Below are positions 19,861 to 32,682 of a DNA stretch of 64,000 nt, piece by piece; positions within the stretch are counted from its first letter, which is position 1, and each line of letters starts with the position of its first letter. The DNA is from Meloidogyne chitwoodi (lineage: Eukaryota > Nematoda > Chromadorea > Rhabditida > Meloidogynidae): the NCBI GenBank assembly GCA_015183035.1, contig JACZZP010000004.1:1674001-1738000 (forward strand), given 5' to 3'. The position numbers were made by a program, and so were the translations under genes. Under the pieces are notes generated by a model. It ran no database searches, was not told where the DNA came from, and worked only from the letters and a program-made list of their open reading frames with translations.

Positions 19861-20391
19861 CACTTTTTCTCCCACCATTACTTCTAACCCACCACAACTT
19901 CACAATGCTCATGACGCACATATTCCAAGCAAAAATCCCTGCTAGGACCCTTTCAAAGCCGCAGGCTTTCAACGCCCAAAATATTTTCAATTCCCCCCTG
20001 CGCGTCTCAAAAAATATTTTTTTAATTTTCCCCATGTTATTAATTTTCCCATAATTTTATACACTGATCTGAGCATACTTCCGCTGGTTGTTACTAAAAA
20101 TTTTATTACTTTTATTAATTCACATTTAAATATTATTGCTTATAGTTCAAATGCACCAGTACTTTATTTTTTTAGGTAAGAATATTAATAAAAATTATAT
20201 TTAAATTATTTTTGTTATTTTTTAGTGAAAAATATCGTAAAGCTTTAAATGAAACTTTTACTTTTTTATTAAATTTAAATACAAGAGAAGTTTCACCTGC
20301 AATTAGAGCTGAAATAACAACAGTTGTTTCTGCTGCTCTTCCTACTAATTTACCAAAAAATATTAATAAAACACTTACAGTGATAAATTAA

Positions 20392-21277
20392 TTATTTTAA
20401 TTTAAATTAATTTTACAAAAAAAAATCAAAAATAATATTTGAAAAATGACTGAACTTTATCATTAATGTTTTATATTTTTATCAAAATAATTATATTTAA
20501 ATATTTGTAAAATTTTCTTTTTAATAATTTAAATTGGTACTTTTCCCTGTCAGCAAGTAATCATATTTATTAATTATTTTAGAGACAAAAATAAACTAAA
20601 TATCTTTTCTAATATGTAGCTATACTTTAAATGCATCTTCTCTCATTTTTGCTTCTTCCCTATTCAGAAATTCACATAAATATAGTTATTGCTTGTGACT
20701 TTAAAAGATTTTAGTAGGTTTTTACTTAGCAATTTACGTCATTATGAGTTGTATTATGTAGGTGTTTAATTTGAGGAAATGATGGTACAGCCTCCGAAAT
20801 TTAAGAGACAAACTACTATACAATTAAATATATTTTATAGTTATTTTAAAATAGAAAATACCTAACAATTAGATGAAAAAGTTAATAATTTTATATAAAG
20901 AAGTAAATAAATAATTTCTAGGTTCTAATACATTATTTAATAATTTAATATTTTAAACTTTATTCTTATCATTTTTTAAATAAAAATTTAATTATAAAAA
21001 ATATTTAATATAATTTTTTAAATAATTATCCCACGAATATTAAAAATATTAAATATTAACAATTTGTTATTTTTTATAAAATAAAAACAATTTTAATTAA
21101 TGAAATAAATAAAAAATAAATTTATGGGAAATTTATAAAATCACCGTAAAACAATTTTTTTAATTTATAAAATTAATTTTACTATGAAATATGTAACTAT
21201 TGTAAGGGAGATCGCTGTTAGCAGTTAAAACGCTTAGGCGGGGGTTTAAGATCTATAAAAGAGAAAGTGAAAGCAGC
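20392..21277. other. Intergenic spacer
   Basis: Mostly AT-rich. No exon is supported. A short more GC-containing stretch (21205-21277) directly precedes the tRNA-like sequence. Confidence 0.4.
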
Positions 21278-21373
21278 GCCCCGGTAGCTCAGTCGGACAG
21301 AGCACCTAAGATGGTGAGCGAAAGCGCCTAGCAATAGCCGAAGGAGGTCGCAGGATCGACGCCTGCCCGGGGT
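21278..21373 (+). tRNA. tRNA-like sequence or intron-bearing tRNA pseudogene
   Basis: A seven-base-pair acceptor stem forms between GCCCCGG (21278-21284) and CCGGGGT (21367-21373, with a G:U end pair). The D arm GCTC-AGTCGGACA-GAGC contains a perfect A-box (TAGCTCAGTCGG). The T arm GCAGG-ATCGACG-CCTGC has a B-box with one change (GGATCGACGCC for GGTTCGANNCC). The region between is about 41 bases and does not make a clean five-pair anticodon stem (CCTAA opposite GAAGG gives three pairs), although GGTGAGCGAAAGCGCC can fold. It could be a tRNA with an intron, a decayed tRNA, or a tRNA-derived SINE head. No anticodon is assigned. Confidence 0.5.
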
Positions 21374-22126
21374 TAAACTTTTACATTTCTTTCTCTATTA
21401 AATGTTTAGAGACATTAGGTAAATAAAGTTAACAAATAAATAAATTATAAATAGTTATTATAATTATAAATAAATATAATAAATACTTTCTTTTTTAATA
21501 TTTATATTATTATAAAATTATTTTATTTTAAATTTAAAAAAAAAAAAGAAAGTGAGATGATTTTTTATTAAAATATTTTAATGAATTATATCAATATTTT
21601 AATTTAAAAATGATAGAATTTATACAAATTATTATCACAGTAAGAATGGCCATTATTAATCACATAAATGGTAAAAAATATAAAAATAATAAATATACAA
21701 TATTACAACACAATTAATTAAAATATAAATAAGATAATTGTTAAAAATATTTAAATATATAAAGGCATAAATAAAAATTAAAATGAAAAATATCCGAATT
21801 CAGAACAAATCCGACTGGAGTTTTCTGAAATAAATTTGAATAAATATACTGAAAAATCGAAGCCGAAACTGGACTTAATAAAAAACCTGCCGGATTTAAA
21901 GCAATAAAGAAATAATTTTATAGGCATTTCGTAATAAAATATTGTTAAATAAAATAAATGACTTTAAAATAGTAAGCAATTTTTATAAAACATTTTGCAA
22001 AAAATGTTAAATTAAATATTAAAATTTATTAATTTAAAATATTTAATTTATTTAATAAATAAATAAACACCAGTATTACTTATATTATATATTTTAAATA
22101 TTATTATTTTATAAATATTTAATATA
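21374..22126. other. Intergenic spacer
   Basis: AT-rich. It presumably includes the 3' UTR of the fusogen gene at its right end. A short diverged GC-containing patch lies near 21798-21880. No gene is seen. Confidence 0.4.
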
Positions 22127-25100
22127 TTATTTTTTTTTACCAAAACATTTATAATTAGTTGTACATTTAAAACAACAACTGAATAATGGAATAATAACTT
22201 TGCTGAGTAGAACATAAAAAATCTAAAAAATTATTTAAAATTATTAATAATTAAATATTATTTAAAATATTAATTTACCAAAATAACAATTAAATATCCA
22301 ATAATATCAGAGGCAAGCATTAAAGCTTCACTAACAGATCCAATTCCTTTAACCCAATTAGCAGGATTTAAATATTTTGCAAAACCTTCAGCTGTTATTT
22401 TATTACATTTTTTACATGATCCAATAGCTTCATTCCACTCATTTTGCATTTTATTTTGTTCTAATTCATAATAAACTGATTGTACTGGACGACATAATTC
22501 CCTTGATAATTCACCTTCATCTGGTCTAAATTTTATTTTTTTAAATTTAATATTAAATTTATTTTATTATTTTAAATTATTATACTATTAATTATTATAT
22601 TATTAATTATATTTAATTTAATATAAATTACCTTAAACAAACTAAATGAATACTACCCAAAGGATAAGGTTTTATTCTTGTTTGAACAGAAATTGGCATC
22701 CAAATATTATTTTTATTTATTATTATTTTTTCTTCTTCATTAATATTATTAGGTACATTTATACTAAATCCATCAATTTCTGTTGTTCCATATAAATCAT
22801 TTAAAGGACGTACATAACCATTTAATAAACCACTAGCATTAAATAACTTTTAAAATTAAATAAATTATTTTTTAATAAATAAATAATAATTTTTAACTGT
22901 TAAATTCAATAAAGAATTTGAAAATCGATCAACAATTAATAAAGCAGTAAAATCAGTCAAATAAGAAGAATTATGAACAAAAGTTATTAATTTTTGTTTT
23001 TCATTTTCTGATTCTTCTAAAAATTCTTTTTGTGTTGTTAATGTTAATTCAAGTGATAATCCTTCACTGACATGAATTAAAGCTATTCTTTGATTAGAAT
23101 CTAATACTTTTGCAGAACGAATCCATTTATAAACACGATTTAAAGTTTCAGGAATTTTAAATTGTGTTGTTAACTAAAGAAAAAATATTTAATTTTTAAT
23201 TTAACTAAATCATTTTATTTAAATAATAATAATATTAATTTACATTATTGTCAGCATTAATATAATAACTAGCATCTAACACTGATCGAAATCGTTGAGT
23301 TGCACAATCTTCGGCACGTGCATGATGAATTTTATCAATAAAAACATCTCCAGCTTGTACAAAAGGTTTATTCCTTTCATCTAATCTAAGCCATCCCAAT
23401 TTATGGAAACTATTTATTAAAATAAATAAATTATATTTATTAAAATAATGAATTCTTAATATTTTAAATAAAATTAAAAAATAATGTTTCATCCTTTTTT
23501 TAATAATAATTTAAAAAGAAAATATTTACTCATGTTCTGTTATTCTATTTACTGGAATTTGACCAATTAATTCTCCAATTTTTCCATCTTTATCTATTTC
23601 TGCAAAATAAACTCCAGCATCAAGTTGTACACCAGCAGATTTAGCTCCAGTTAAACCAAAAACAGATAATTTTAAACCAGAATTTTCACTTAAAATCTAA
23701 TAAAAATAATTAAAATATAATTAATTTATTAAAATAAATAACTGTATTATGAATAGCTCCATCTAATTGAATACGTATTTTTCTTTTTTCTAATTCCTCC
23801 CATTTTCCTTTTTCTTCTTTATTATTATTATTATTATTTTCAATCCAAATCCATTGTGAATATTGTAAAAGAACTGAACTAACAGAATTTTCTAATCTTA
23901 AAGCAATAAATTTTTTATTTTTGTAAGATCTAAATTTGAGTTGACAACAAAGACGAGCATTAGAAGAATATTGTTCATAACGTGAACAATGTTCTCCTGT
24001 TGGTTGATTGGCAAAAAATGTTCGATGACAAACTGTTGGTGACTATAAAATAATAATATTTATTTATATTATTAAATAATTTAATTTAAAAAACCTTTTC
24101 TTTATTATTACTATTTCTTTTATATTCCCAATCATTTTCTTCCTCTTTTTCTATTTCTTCTTCTTCAGAACATTGTCCATATTTGTAATGAGCAGCTGCA
24201 CAATTAGCACTACCAGACTCACATTCACAAATACAACGAGTTTCCATTTCAGGAATAGCAAAGCGATATCTAATAAAATAAAAAATATTATAATTTAAAA
24301 TTTTTAATGAAATGATATAATATCTTCTATCTAAATAATATTACTTAGATTATAATCTTAACTATAATTTTGTTTAATTTTGAGAAATAAAACAAAAGTC
24401 ACAAATATTGTAAATAAAAATAAATATATAATTATAATTTTAAAATCATTTTAGAATTAAATTTAATTTTTAAATAAATATTTAATTAAAACAATTATAT
24501 AACCTTTCTGTAATAGCATGATATTGTTCTAAACCTAAAACAGTTATTGAATGTAAAATATTATTTTTAATTTCATTTTCTTCTTTTTTTTCATTTTGTT
24601 TTATTATTATTTTTTTTGTTTGTTTTTTAATTCTTTTATTTCCTTTTCTTCTAGCTGTTAAAGCAACAATAAAAGAATAATTTGATTTTTGTTGTGTAAT
24701 AATTTCATTTTCTTCTTCTTCATCTTCTTCTTCACCATTAGCTTCATTTTCATTATTTTCATCATTTTCTTTAATTTTTAATTCATTAATTTGTTGTGGA
24801 GGAGGAATACTAACAGTAAAACAAACACTTTGGCCTATACCAACATTTAATGATAATTGTGTTGAATAAAGATTATTAGAAGAAGAATGTTTATTAGATG
24901 TTATATTTGATGCTTCTCTTTTTGTTACTTTAATTTTTAAAAATTAATTTAATTATTTAATTATTTTTATACATTTAGATCCTTGTGTAAATGTAACAAT
25001 TGCCCTTGTACAATGTGGTGGTGAATTTTCAAAAATATTATTTTCATAATTTAATAAATCTTCTTTATTTTCTTCTTTATTTTTTCTTCTTTCAATAATT

Positions 25101-25246
25101 GAAGAAATGCCATTATTATTATTATTTTGTGTTTGTCTTTTAATTATTCTTTTTTTATAATTATTATTTAAAGGTGATAATTTTACATTAAAAATAAATA
25201 ATTGAATAAATAAAAATAAAATAAAAAATTTTAAAGAAAATAACAT
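22127..25246 (-). CDS. eff-1: EFF-1/AFF-1 family cell-cell fusogen
   Basis: Ten exons on the minus strand (25246-24973, 24927-24504, 24269-24095, 24042-23743, 23696-23530, 23409-23244, 23173-22898, 22846-22632, 22525-22279, 22222-22127) join without a frame break to 779 residues. A signal peptide (1-23) is followed by a Cys-rich ectodomain with METRCICECESG, CHRTFFANQPTG and LCCQLKFRSY, a pattern I recognise from the nematode EFF-1/AFF-1 fusogens. The end is a TM (about IIGYLIVILIFYVLL) and a short Cys/Lys tail. These type I proteins fuse cells and have a class II viral fusion fold (family knowledge). The protein is longer than the about 600-650 residues I expect, partly because of a Glu/Asn-rich insert around residues 140-200. 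eff-1 or aff-1 orthology is not settled. The second half is typical of the family in Cys spacing. Confidence 0.75.
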
Positions 25247-28200
25247 TCTCTTCTTTAAAAATAGAGAATTTAAATATTTATTTATTTTTTATAATCTTAT
25301 TATATAGTAATTAGGAAGAAGCATAGCTAAAAATAAATTTAATTAAAATTAATATTTTTTTAATTTTTTAATATTTTTAAATATTTTTGTACTTTATTAA
25401 GATTAAATAATTTTAGGAAATAAAAGAGATGTTTTTTAAAGGAAGTAATATATATAAATAAATATTTACTAGATTTTATCTCGGCAAATACAAAATAAAA
25501 ATAATCCGATTTGGGACAAATGTTCGCATAAAAAATTTAAAGTTTTTTTTAATTTTAAAGGGCGCGAATAATTTAAAAATGAGGGCATTTAAAAAAATTA
25601 GGAAGAGATTAAATATATAATTAATTTTATATAAATAAAATTAAAAAATAATACATTATTATATTTTATTAATTAAATAAAAAAGTAAATTTATTTAAAT
25701 TTCTCTAAATAAAATATTTTTTAAATTATAAATATTAAAAAAACATCCCTTTGGCCATTTTACTAAAATTATTATAATTTTTCCGATCACCATACTAGTT
25801 CAATCATTTCCTGAAGGAGAAACTAATTTTCTTTTTTTCCTTCACTTCCCGGCCAAAAATAATTTTTTCCGTTAAAAAATTACAAATAAATAATAATAAT
25901 AAATATTTAAAGAAATAAGTTGTCCTCTTTCTTTTCTTTTTTCCCCTCAATTAAACAAAAATTGTCCTCTTTTTTTCAATCATTTTTTTGGAACATAAAA
26001 ATAAATAAATATTTATTTTTATTAAATATTGTGTTGCCAATTATTTTAATTTTTTTTAATTTTTGCACGAGAAACCGTTGCTTTCTCGATAATATTTTTT
26101 TCAAGTTTTTTTTAATATTTTATGAAAAAATTAAGAAAATAAAAGTGAAAAGAAAAATTAAAAATAAATAATAAAATAAATATTTTTAAATAAAATAGAT
26201 AAAAATAAATTCCTTTTAGTTATTTTTATATTAAATTAGCGGTTAAAATCAAATGACTTTAATTTAATAAATAGACTAAATCATTATTATTATTTATTTT
26301 TTATTATTTATTTAAAAAAGAAGCAAGTTTTTACCTATCTTTTCATAAAAAAAAGAAAAATTATTTTTAGTAATGGAATGTTAAAAATAAAAAAATAATT
26401 ATAAATTTAAATTTATTTTTAAACAATTACCTTTTAGAATAAATTTATTATTTTTTTATTATTTACTAATTGTTGCATAATCACCTTTTATATATTTAAA
26501 TATACATATAAACTCTTTATGTGTTAGTAATTTGGAATTTTTGCGGGATATTCGACCCAAATATTTTATAAAATAGAAATGTTATATTAATTTCACTTAA
26601 AAGAGAGTATATCAATCATTTTAATATTTTTGTTATTTTCTAATAATTTTCTGGATCATTTACCTAATTAAATATAAAAATAAAAGGAATAGTAATATTT
26701 AAGGAACCTCTAAAAATTTAAATAATTTTAAAATAGTATTTTTTTTTATTTTAAAATAGTATATTTAAATATTATCCCAAAAAATCAGTATCGTTTATTA
26801 GAAGATGCCGTTGATTTTTTTGTTAAAATAAATTAAGTAAATAATATTTAGTTAATTTAATAATAAATAAATTTAAATATTTTAATGTTTTAATTGACTT
26901 TAATTGTTTTAATTTTATTTAAAAAATATAATTTTGTTTTTATTTTAATTGAAAAATAAATAAATAAATATATATATTTAAACTGGTATTATTTTTAAAA
27001 AATAAAAAATAAAATATGGTCTTGAATTTTCGCGCATTAGAAAAAATAAAAAAAAAGTGGCACTAAATAATAATAAAAATATTGCGTAAATGATTGGAAC
27101 GGAGATGAAAATAAAATTAAAAAAAAAAAGAAAAGAAATTAAAAAGAAAATAATGACCATTTAATATTTTAATATATTTATTAAAAGTTAGTTAAATAAT
27201 AAGAAATGAAGAGAAAGTTTTGGGGGAGGGGCGAAATGAGAAAAAAATATTTTATTAACCCCAATATTTCTCCCGCAATTCCTTTTTGAAAAAAAGAAGA
27301 AATAAAATAATTTGTTGAGTAATTGAAGGTTAACAAATAAATGAGTTTATTTGACAGTTATTAATTAATTAATCTTTTTTTAAATAAATATTTTTAAAAT
27401 AACTTTTAAAAAATTAAAAGTATTTTTAGGTTTTAATTTATTTTAAATATTATTAATTTATTATAAAAATATTTTAAAAATACGCAAATAATAGGCATTT
27501 ATTTAATTATTTTTTTTTATTAAATGTGAAGAAAAGAAAACTTTTAGTTTTACTTATTAACAATTAATTTCTTCTACAATAAAATAAAATATTATTTATT
27601 TTATTATTTTTAACAATTTAATAAATTATTTTATTTTTATTTTTTCAAATTTTTTTGTTTCACAATATTGGGACATTAAATTAATATATTTTTAATATAT
27701 TTTAATCAAAACAAATTAAATCAAACATTTTATTTATGATCTTTTCATTTTGTTTTTTTCTTCAAAATTAAACTTTTCCTTTTTTATAATTTAGAGGTCA
27801 AAACTTTAAATAAAAGTAAATTTAATTAAAAGTATTTTTGATATATAATAACCGCAAATTGCGGTGTTGGATTAATTGGATTAATTTAAAAGTATCAATT
27901 TATTATTACTTTTATTAAGTCAAAAAAGATTAAAATTAAAAAAAGAAAATGCGGGGAATGCAAATAAACACAAATAAACACAAATAAAAGTCTCTTTTAC
28001 TTTCTCTTCTTTTTAAAGACGAAAAAGGTAAAAAAAGAATATGTGGTAAATAATACCATTTTACAAATTTTTTTTTATTTTTTAATTTTCTTTATTTTTT
28101 TGGCAATAAATTCATTTATGAGACCATAAATTTAAAAAATACCTTTAATTATTTATCAAATTTTTTTCTTTTAATTAATTTATTTTCAATTTATATTATT

Positions 28201-30130
28201 GTCAAATTAAAAAAATAAATAAATTAATTTATTTAATACAACTATATATATATTTTAATTAATTTAATTATCAAAATAGATGAATCAGATTTTAAACTTA
28301 AAATAAAAAATAACTACCTAGTTTTGTTAATTGTTTTATCAAAAAATAATATATAAATATATTTTAATTAATTAATTATATTTAATGAATCATTAAAATA
28401 TAATATTATTTTAAAAGACTTTTAAATATTAACATTTTATTAAAAAAAAATATTTTTATTATTTTTAAAATATAATAATATTATTATAAATAAAAACAAT
28501 TTTTAAATTGCTAAAATGACTATTTTTACATTCAAATAATTTTTTCTCTGAGGTTTTTAAAAGTTTTTGTATTTTCTCTTTTTTTTAATTTCCTTTTAAA
28601 GTTTTAATATTTATACAATAAAACATTAAAATCTCCCTCCTCTTGATTTACTTCTTTTATTTAAATAATATACAAATATTTGGATAAATATATTTTTAAT
28701 ATTATTAAAAAGGGCAATTGAATAAATAAATAAATAAATAAATAATAAAAGTATATTAAGTATACAATAATAATAAATAATATTAAAGTGGTTGAGAATT
28801 AAAAAAGAATTTTAAATTAATTTATTTTAAAAAATTAAAATAAATATTTATTTTTAAATAATTAAATTAATTAATTTTTATTTTATTCACTTCCCACGAT
28901 TAACGTTCACATTTAATAATTGTCTTATCATTTTACATATTATTGGTTTAAATGTATGGGAAAATATGTTAAAATTCCGATTTAATAATTTAATAAAATT
29001 AAAATATTTTTTTTATAAATAAAATTAATGGAAATAAATTTAATATTTTTTTAAATTAAAATTTTTATTTAAATAATTTATCATAAAATTCTCGCGCAAT
29101 TCTTTTTTTATTTTTTTGACAGTTTTTAAATTATTATTTTTTTTAAAAAAGGTCTTTTTTTATTATTATTTCATCATCTGTCCGATTTTTTATTTTTTAT
29201 CTTCTTTCGGATCTTCAAACAAAATTACTGTGTGCTCATTAATTTTTTTTTAATAATAAAAAAATATTAAAATTTTTATAATAATTTTAATTAAAAAATA
29301 AATATTGCATTATTATAAGTAAATAATTAGAGCATTAAATTAATTATCAAATTAATTTTAATAAATAAATAAATATATCTTTCAATTATATATTTAATTT
29401 GTTTATTTATTTTATTAATCATGCATAAAAACAACAAATCTAAAATATAAATTTAATAAAAATAATTAAATTATATTTTTATTTAATAATTTTAAATATT
29501 AAAAATATTTAAAAATTAAATAAATAAATTTAATAATATCTTCTTTTTATTAAAATATTTTTTTTAAATAACCTTGAAAATTAATCTCGCAAAAAATAAT
29601 TAATAAACTCTTTTGAATAATGATATTGAATGCGCGAAAACCGCTCTCGATACCGGTGGTTTTTTTAATATTTTTTTAGTAATTAATTTTAATTGAATAA
29701 AAAATAAATAAATAAAAGTGAAATAATTTATAAATTAAATTAATAAAATTAAATAAAATATTTTAAATTAATAAAAAAAAATTAAACACATGGGAATTCA
29801 CGAGTTTTATTCCTCTTCTGTCTCTATATTTTCTATTAAAAAGTACTTTTAAAAAATTTAAACAAAGGTAAAAGTTCTTTCTTTGACGCAATTGTCTATT
29901 AGAGAAGCTTTAATTTCTTTTAAAATTTAAAATAAAAGGTCACACAAATGCCCTTATGGATAGAAAAAAGAAAAGAAAATTTCAAGTGTCTAGACTAAAA
30001 TGGAAAGAAATTGAAGAATTTTATTTAATATAAAATAAAGGCCTAAAAGGCATTAATAAAAATAATTTTAAATATTTTTTTAATTAATTTTTAAATTAAA
30101 TTTTTTTTTAAATTTTTATATAAATTTAGA
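25247..30130. other. 4.9-kb gene-poor AT-rich region
   Basis: Only low-complexity open frames (for example 25920-26171, and 26978-27160 on the minus strand) occur, with Phe/Lys/Ile/Asn-only composition typical of random AT-rich DNA. Small features are a hairpin ACCGCAA-A-TTGCGGT near 27850, and a short GC-containing patch CGCTCTCGATACCGGTGG near 29643. No repeat family, RNA gene or exon chain could be supported. Confidence 0.5.
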
Positions 30131-32436
30131 ATGAAAAATAATTTTTTTATAATTTATTTTTTAATTTTTACAACATTTTTTATTTTTATTTATGGAAATT
30201 CTGGTGAAAACAAAAGCATCGAAATGTTCCAAAAAAATATTGAATTAGAAAATAAAAAAAAGAAACAAACAAATAATCTGTTAAGAAGGGCAATATCCCT
30301 AGATCAGATTAATGGACATATATTAAATATAACCAGAAAAGTAACAGAAATAAAAAATGGAATTGAAAAAAATTTTAAAGATTTCGATCAAGAGATAGGA
30401 AAAAATAAAAGTATAAATAATATAAAATAAATAAAATTAATATTTTTAAATATTTCTCTGTCATTCAGAGAAGAAAAATATAATTATTTTAATTATTGTA
30501 GACATTTCAATAAATAAATAATTAAAAAATATTTAAATTAAAATATTTATATTACCTCATTATTATTATATTATTATTTATTTATTTTAAAAAATTCAAC
30601 ATAATTTTAATTATTTTTAGATTCTAACATAGAATTAAATGAAATAATGGTGGAAAACTTATTAAATTTAAATGATGAAGAAATAAATTTAAATGTTGAA
30701 AAAAAGACATTAGATGACAAATTAATTGAAAAATTAAAAAATATTAAAAAAGAGGGATATATATTAAATAATGATGATAGAAATGAAATTTTAATTGAAA
30801 ATTTAAAAATGTTTAGTAATCAAAAATATTTAGAAAAATTGGAAAAGATTGAAAAAAATATTAAAAAAATAGATGATGAAAAAGAGGAAATAATTAATGA
30901 AATAAAAATAAATTTAGAAAAATTTAAAGAAAATAAAATAAAAAAAGAATGGAACAATTTAATTAATGAAGTTAAAATAATAATGGAAAGTCAAAAATTG
31001 GATATTGATGAAAATATAATCAGAAAAAATATTGTTATAAAAATTAATTTATTTCTAGAAGAATTTAATAAAATTGGAAAAAAGGTAAAAATATTTTTAT
31101 GTAAAAATTAGAAAAGTAACAGATATAAAAATTGTTTAATTTTTTAAAATCCTCTTTTAAACACATATCAGTAATTATAAGAGAAGAGGAGGAAGTGTGT
31201 CCATTTAAATTTATAAAAAATATTAAATAAATTTATTTTTAATTTTAGTTTATTAAAAAAGATGAATATAAAAAATTAAATAAATTAATTAAAGAAAAAA
31301 AGGAAGATATTTTTAAATCATTTAATGAAGCCATAAATAATGAAAAGGAATTTTCTCAAATTATTTATTTATCACAAGAATTGATAGATTTGCCTCAAAA
31401 TGAACGTCGTGATAAAAAAGCAGATTTTAACAAAATTAAGGAAAAGATTGAAAAAGAACAAATAAATAATAATAATAATATTATTTTAAATAAAAATAAT
31501 ACTTTCCCTAAAATAAAATCAAAGGGGATCATAACTTTACCAAAAATTAATTCAACAGGAAAGTTAATAAATCCAGAGTTCAATTTTAACTCAAAAAAAC
31601 CAAAAGAAATAAAAAATTTTTTTAAAAATAAATCTAAATTTTTAGAAAAAAAATGGGATAATATTTATTTTTTGACATTTCCATTAAATTTAATATTTGA
31701 AAAATTAAATGAATTCGAGGATGAATTAGAAAAGAATTATAAAGAAATAATTGCAATTGGAGAAAAGTCAAAAATAAAATTTGGGGAAATATTTAAATAT
31801 ATGAAGAATAAAATACAAGAAGTTAATAAATTAGATAAATTTATAAGAAATTTTAATGAATTAACAATAATATCAGAAAAAGAAAAAATAAATTTAAATA
31901 ATTTTTTTGAAGAAAATTCTCTTACAAAAGAAGAAAATAAATGTATTAATATTATATTTAAATTATATTAAATTAAAAAAGAAATATATTATTAGGAATG
32001 CTTTAATAAATAAATAATTTTAATTTTTTAAAACTATTAATTAATTAAATAATTAATTATTTTAATAAAATTTTAGATAATTTAATAATTGAAAAATATA
32101 TTTTTAATCTAATTAAAAATAAAGAATTAATTATTTATTTAATATATCTTTATGAAATAAATAAAGAAGAAAAAAAGAAAAGTATTAAAATAGGAAAAAA
32201 AATAGAAGAAATTAAAATTAAAGCTATTCAACAATTAAAATTATTAATTCATGAAGATTATACTGAAGAAGACATAATTAATAAAGAATTGGTGATACTA
32301 GACATTGTAAGAATATATTATAATATATTTTTTATTATTTTTATTCTTTTTAATATTTCAGCATTTTGATATTGAACAAGATAAAAAAACATTAATTTTC
32401 AAGAATAAAGTGCTAAACATAAAAATAAATTTATAG
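30131..32436 (+). CDS. Secreted Lys/Glu/Asn-rich coiled-coil protein (580 aa)
   Basis: Exons 30131-30410, 30621-31084, 31249-31942, 32077-32306 and 32362-32436 join in frame. Residues 1-23 are a signal peptide (FFIIYFLIFTTFFIFIYG). The rest is almost wholly charged and helical, with repeated EKLEKIEKNIKKI-type heptads and an acidic/basic low-complexity middle. No TM follows, so secretion is expected. I do not recognise a domain. The intron phases 1-0-1-0 and the near-C-terminal sequence IKNKELIIYL match the minus-strand gene at 49249-51532, so the two are paralogues. In plant-parasitic nematodes such orphan secreted coiled-coil proteins are often gland-expressed effector candidates (inference only). 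Confidence 0.8.
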
Positions 32437-32682
32437 ATGAAAATTAAAAAAAAACAATCAATCATATTATTTTCTAAAAAAATAAATTTTTTAGAAAAGT
32501 TTTAATCCATAAATTTAATTTTTTTACTTTTACACTCCTATAAAAACTTTTATTTTATATTGTAAATATTTAATTTTTTATTAGTCCCTGCAAATTTCAG
32601 TTTTAATTATCAAAAAATTGAGATCAAAAAAAATTTTATTTTGTAAATTTTTGTTTTTTATTTTCCTTTGTTGTATAAATTT

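Larger units (their letters stand above)
17830..20061. mobile_element. Unclassified 2.2-kb repeat-rich insertion in the receptor gene
   Basis: The base composition changes sharply from the AT-rich receptor exon to a more GC-containing, repeat-filled block, and the receptor frame resumes after it. It holds three diverged copies of a 118-bp repeat, a stretch of about 600 bp rich in AAAATTTTCGAAAA-like words (about 18840-19440), and a palindromic tandem array. No terminal inverted repeats, LTRs, clear target duplication or transposase could be found. ORFs inside are products of the repeats. It may be a non-autonomous Helitron-like or satellite-bearing element, but this cannot be shown. Edges are accurate to about 20 bases. 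Confidence 0.55.
4891..20391 (+). pseudogene. Srsx-type 7TM chemoreceptor, disrupted by two insertions
   Basis: Exons at 4891-4926, 4967-5091, 5230-5460, 5550-5666, 17505-17650, 17693-about 17830, about 20062-20165 and about 20226-20391 read in one frame as a seven-TM receptor. Key signs are the TM3 end GFDRLFAVKMPIWYY (the DRY-region motif of nematode Srsx receptors), a long TM5, and TM7 SSNAPVLYFF followed by SEKYRKA. Such receptors act in chemosensation (family knowledge). The intron between exons 4 and 5 should be about 55 bp but now holds 11.8 kb of nested transposons. The exon encoding the loop before TM7 is interrupted near 17830, where an in-frame TAG occurs at 17833-17835, and coding resumes near 20062. 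The first insertion might be spliced out. The second should truncate the protein before TM7, so the gene is probably dead. Confidence 0.8.

Noticed and set aside
22127..25246. Zona pellucida/cuticlin-type gene
   Set aside because: The Cys pattern (CICECESG, CHRTFFANQPTG) and the C-terminal tail fit EFF-1/AFF-1 better than a ZP domain.
25920..26171. 83-codon ORF rich in Phe, Lys and Ile
   Set aside because: Composition is that of random AT-rich DNA, with no splice partners and no signal of a domain.
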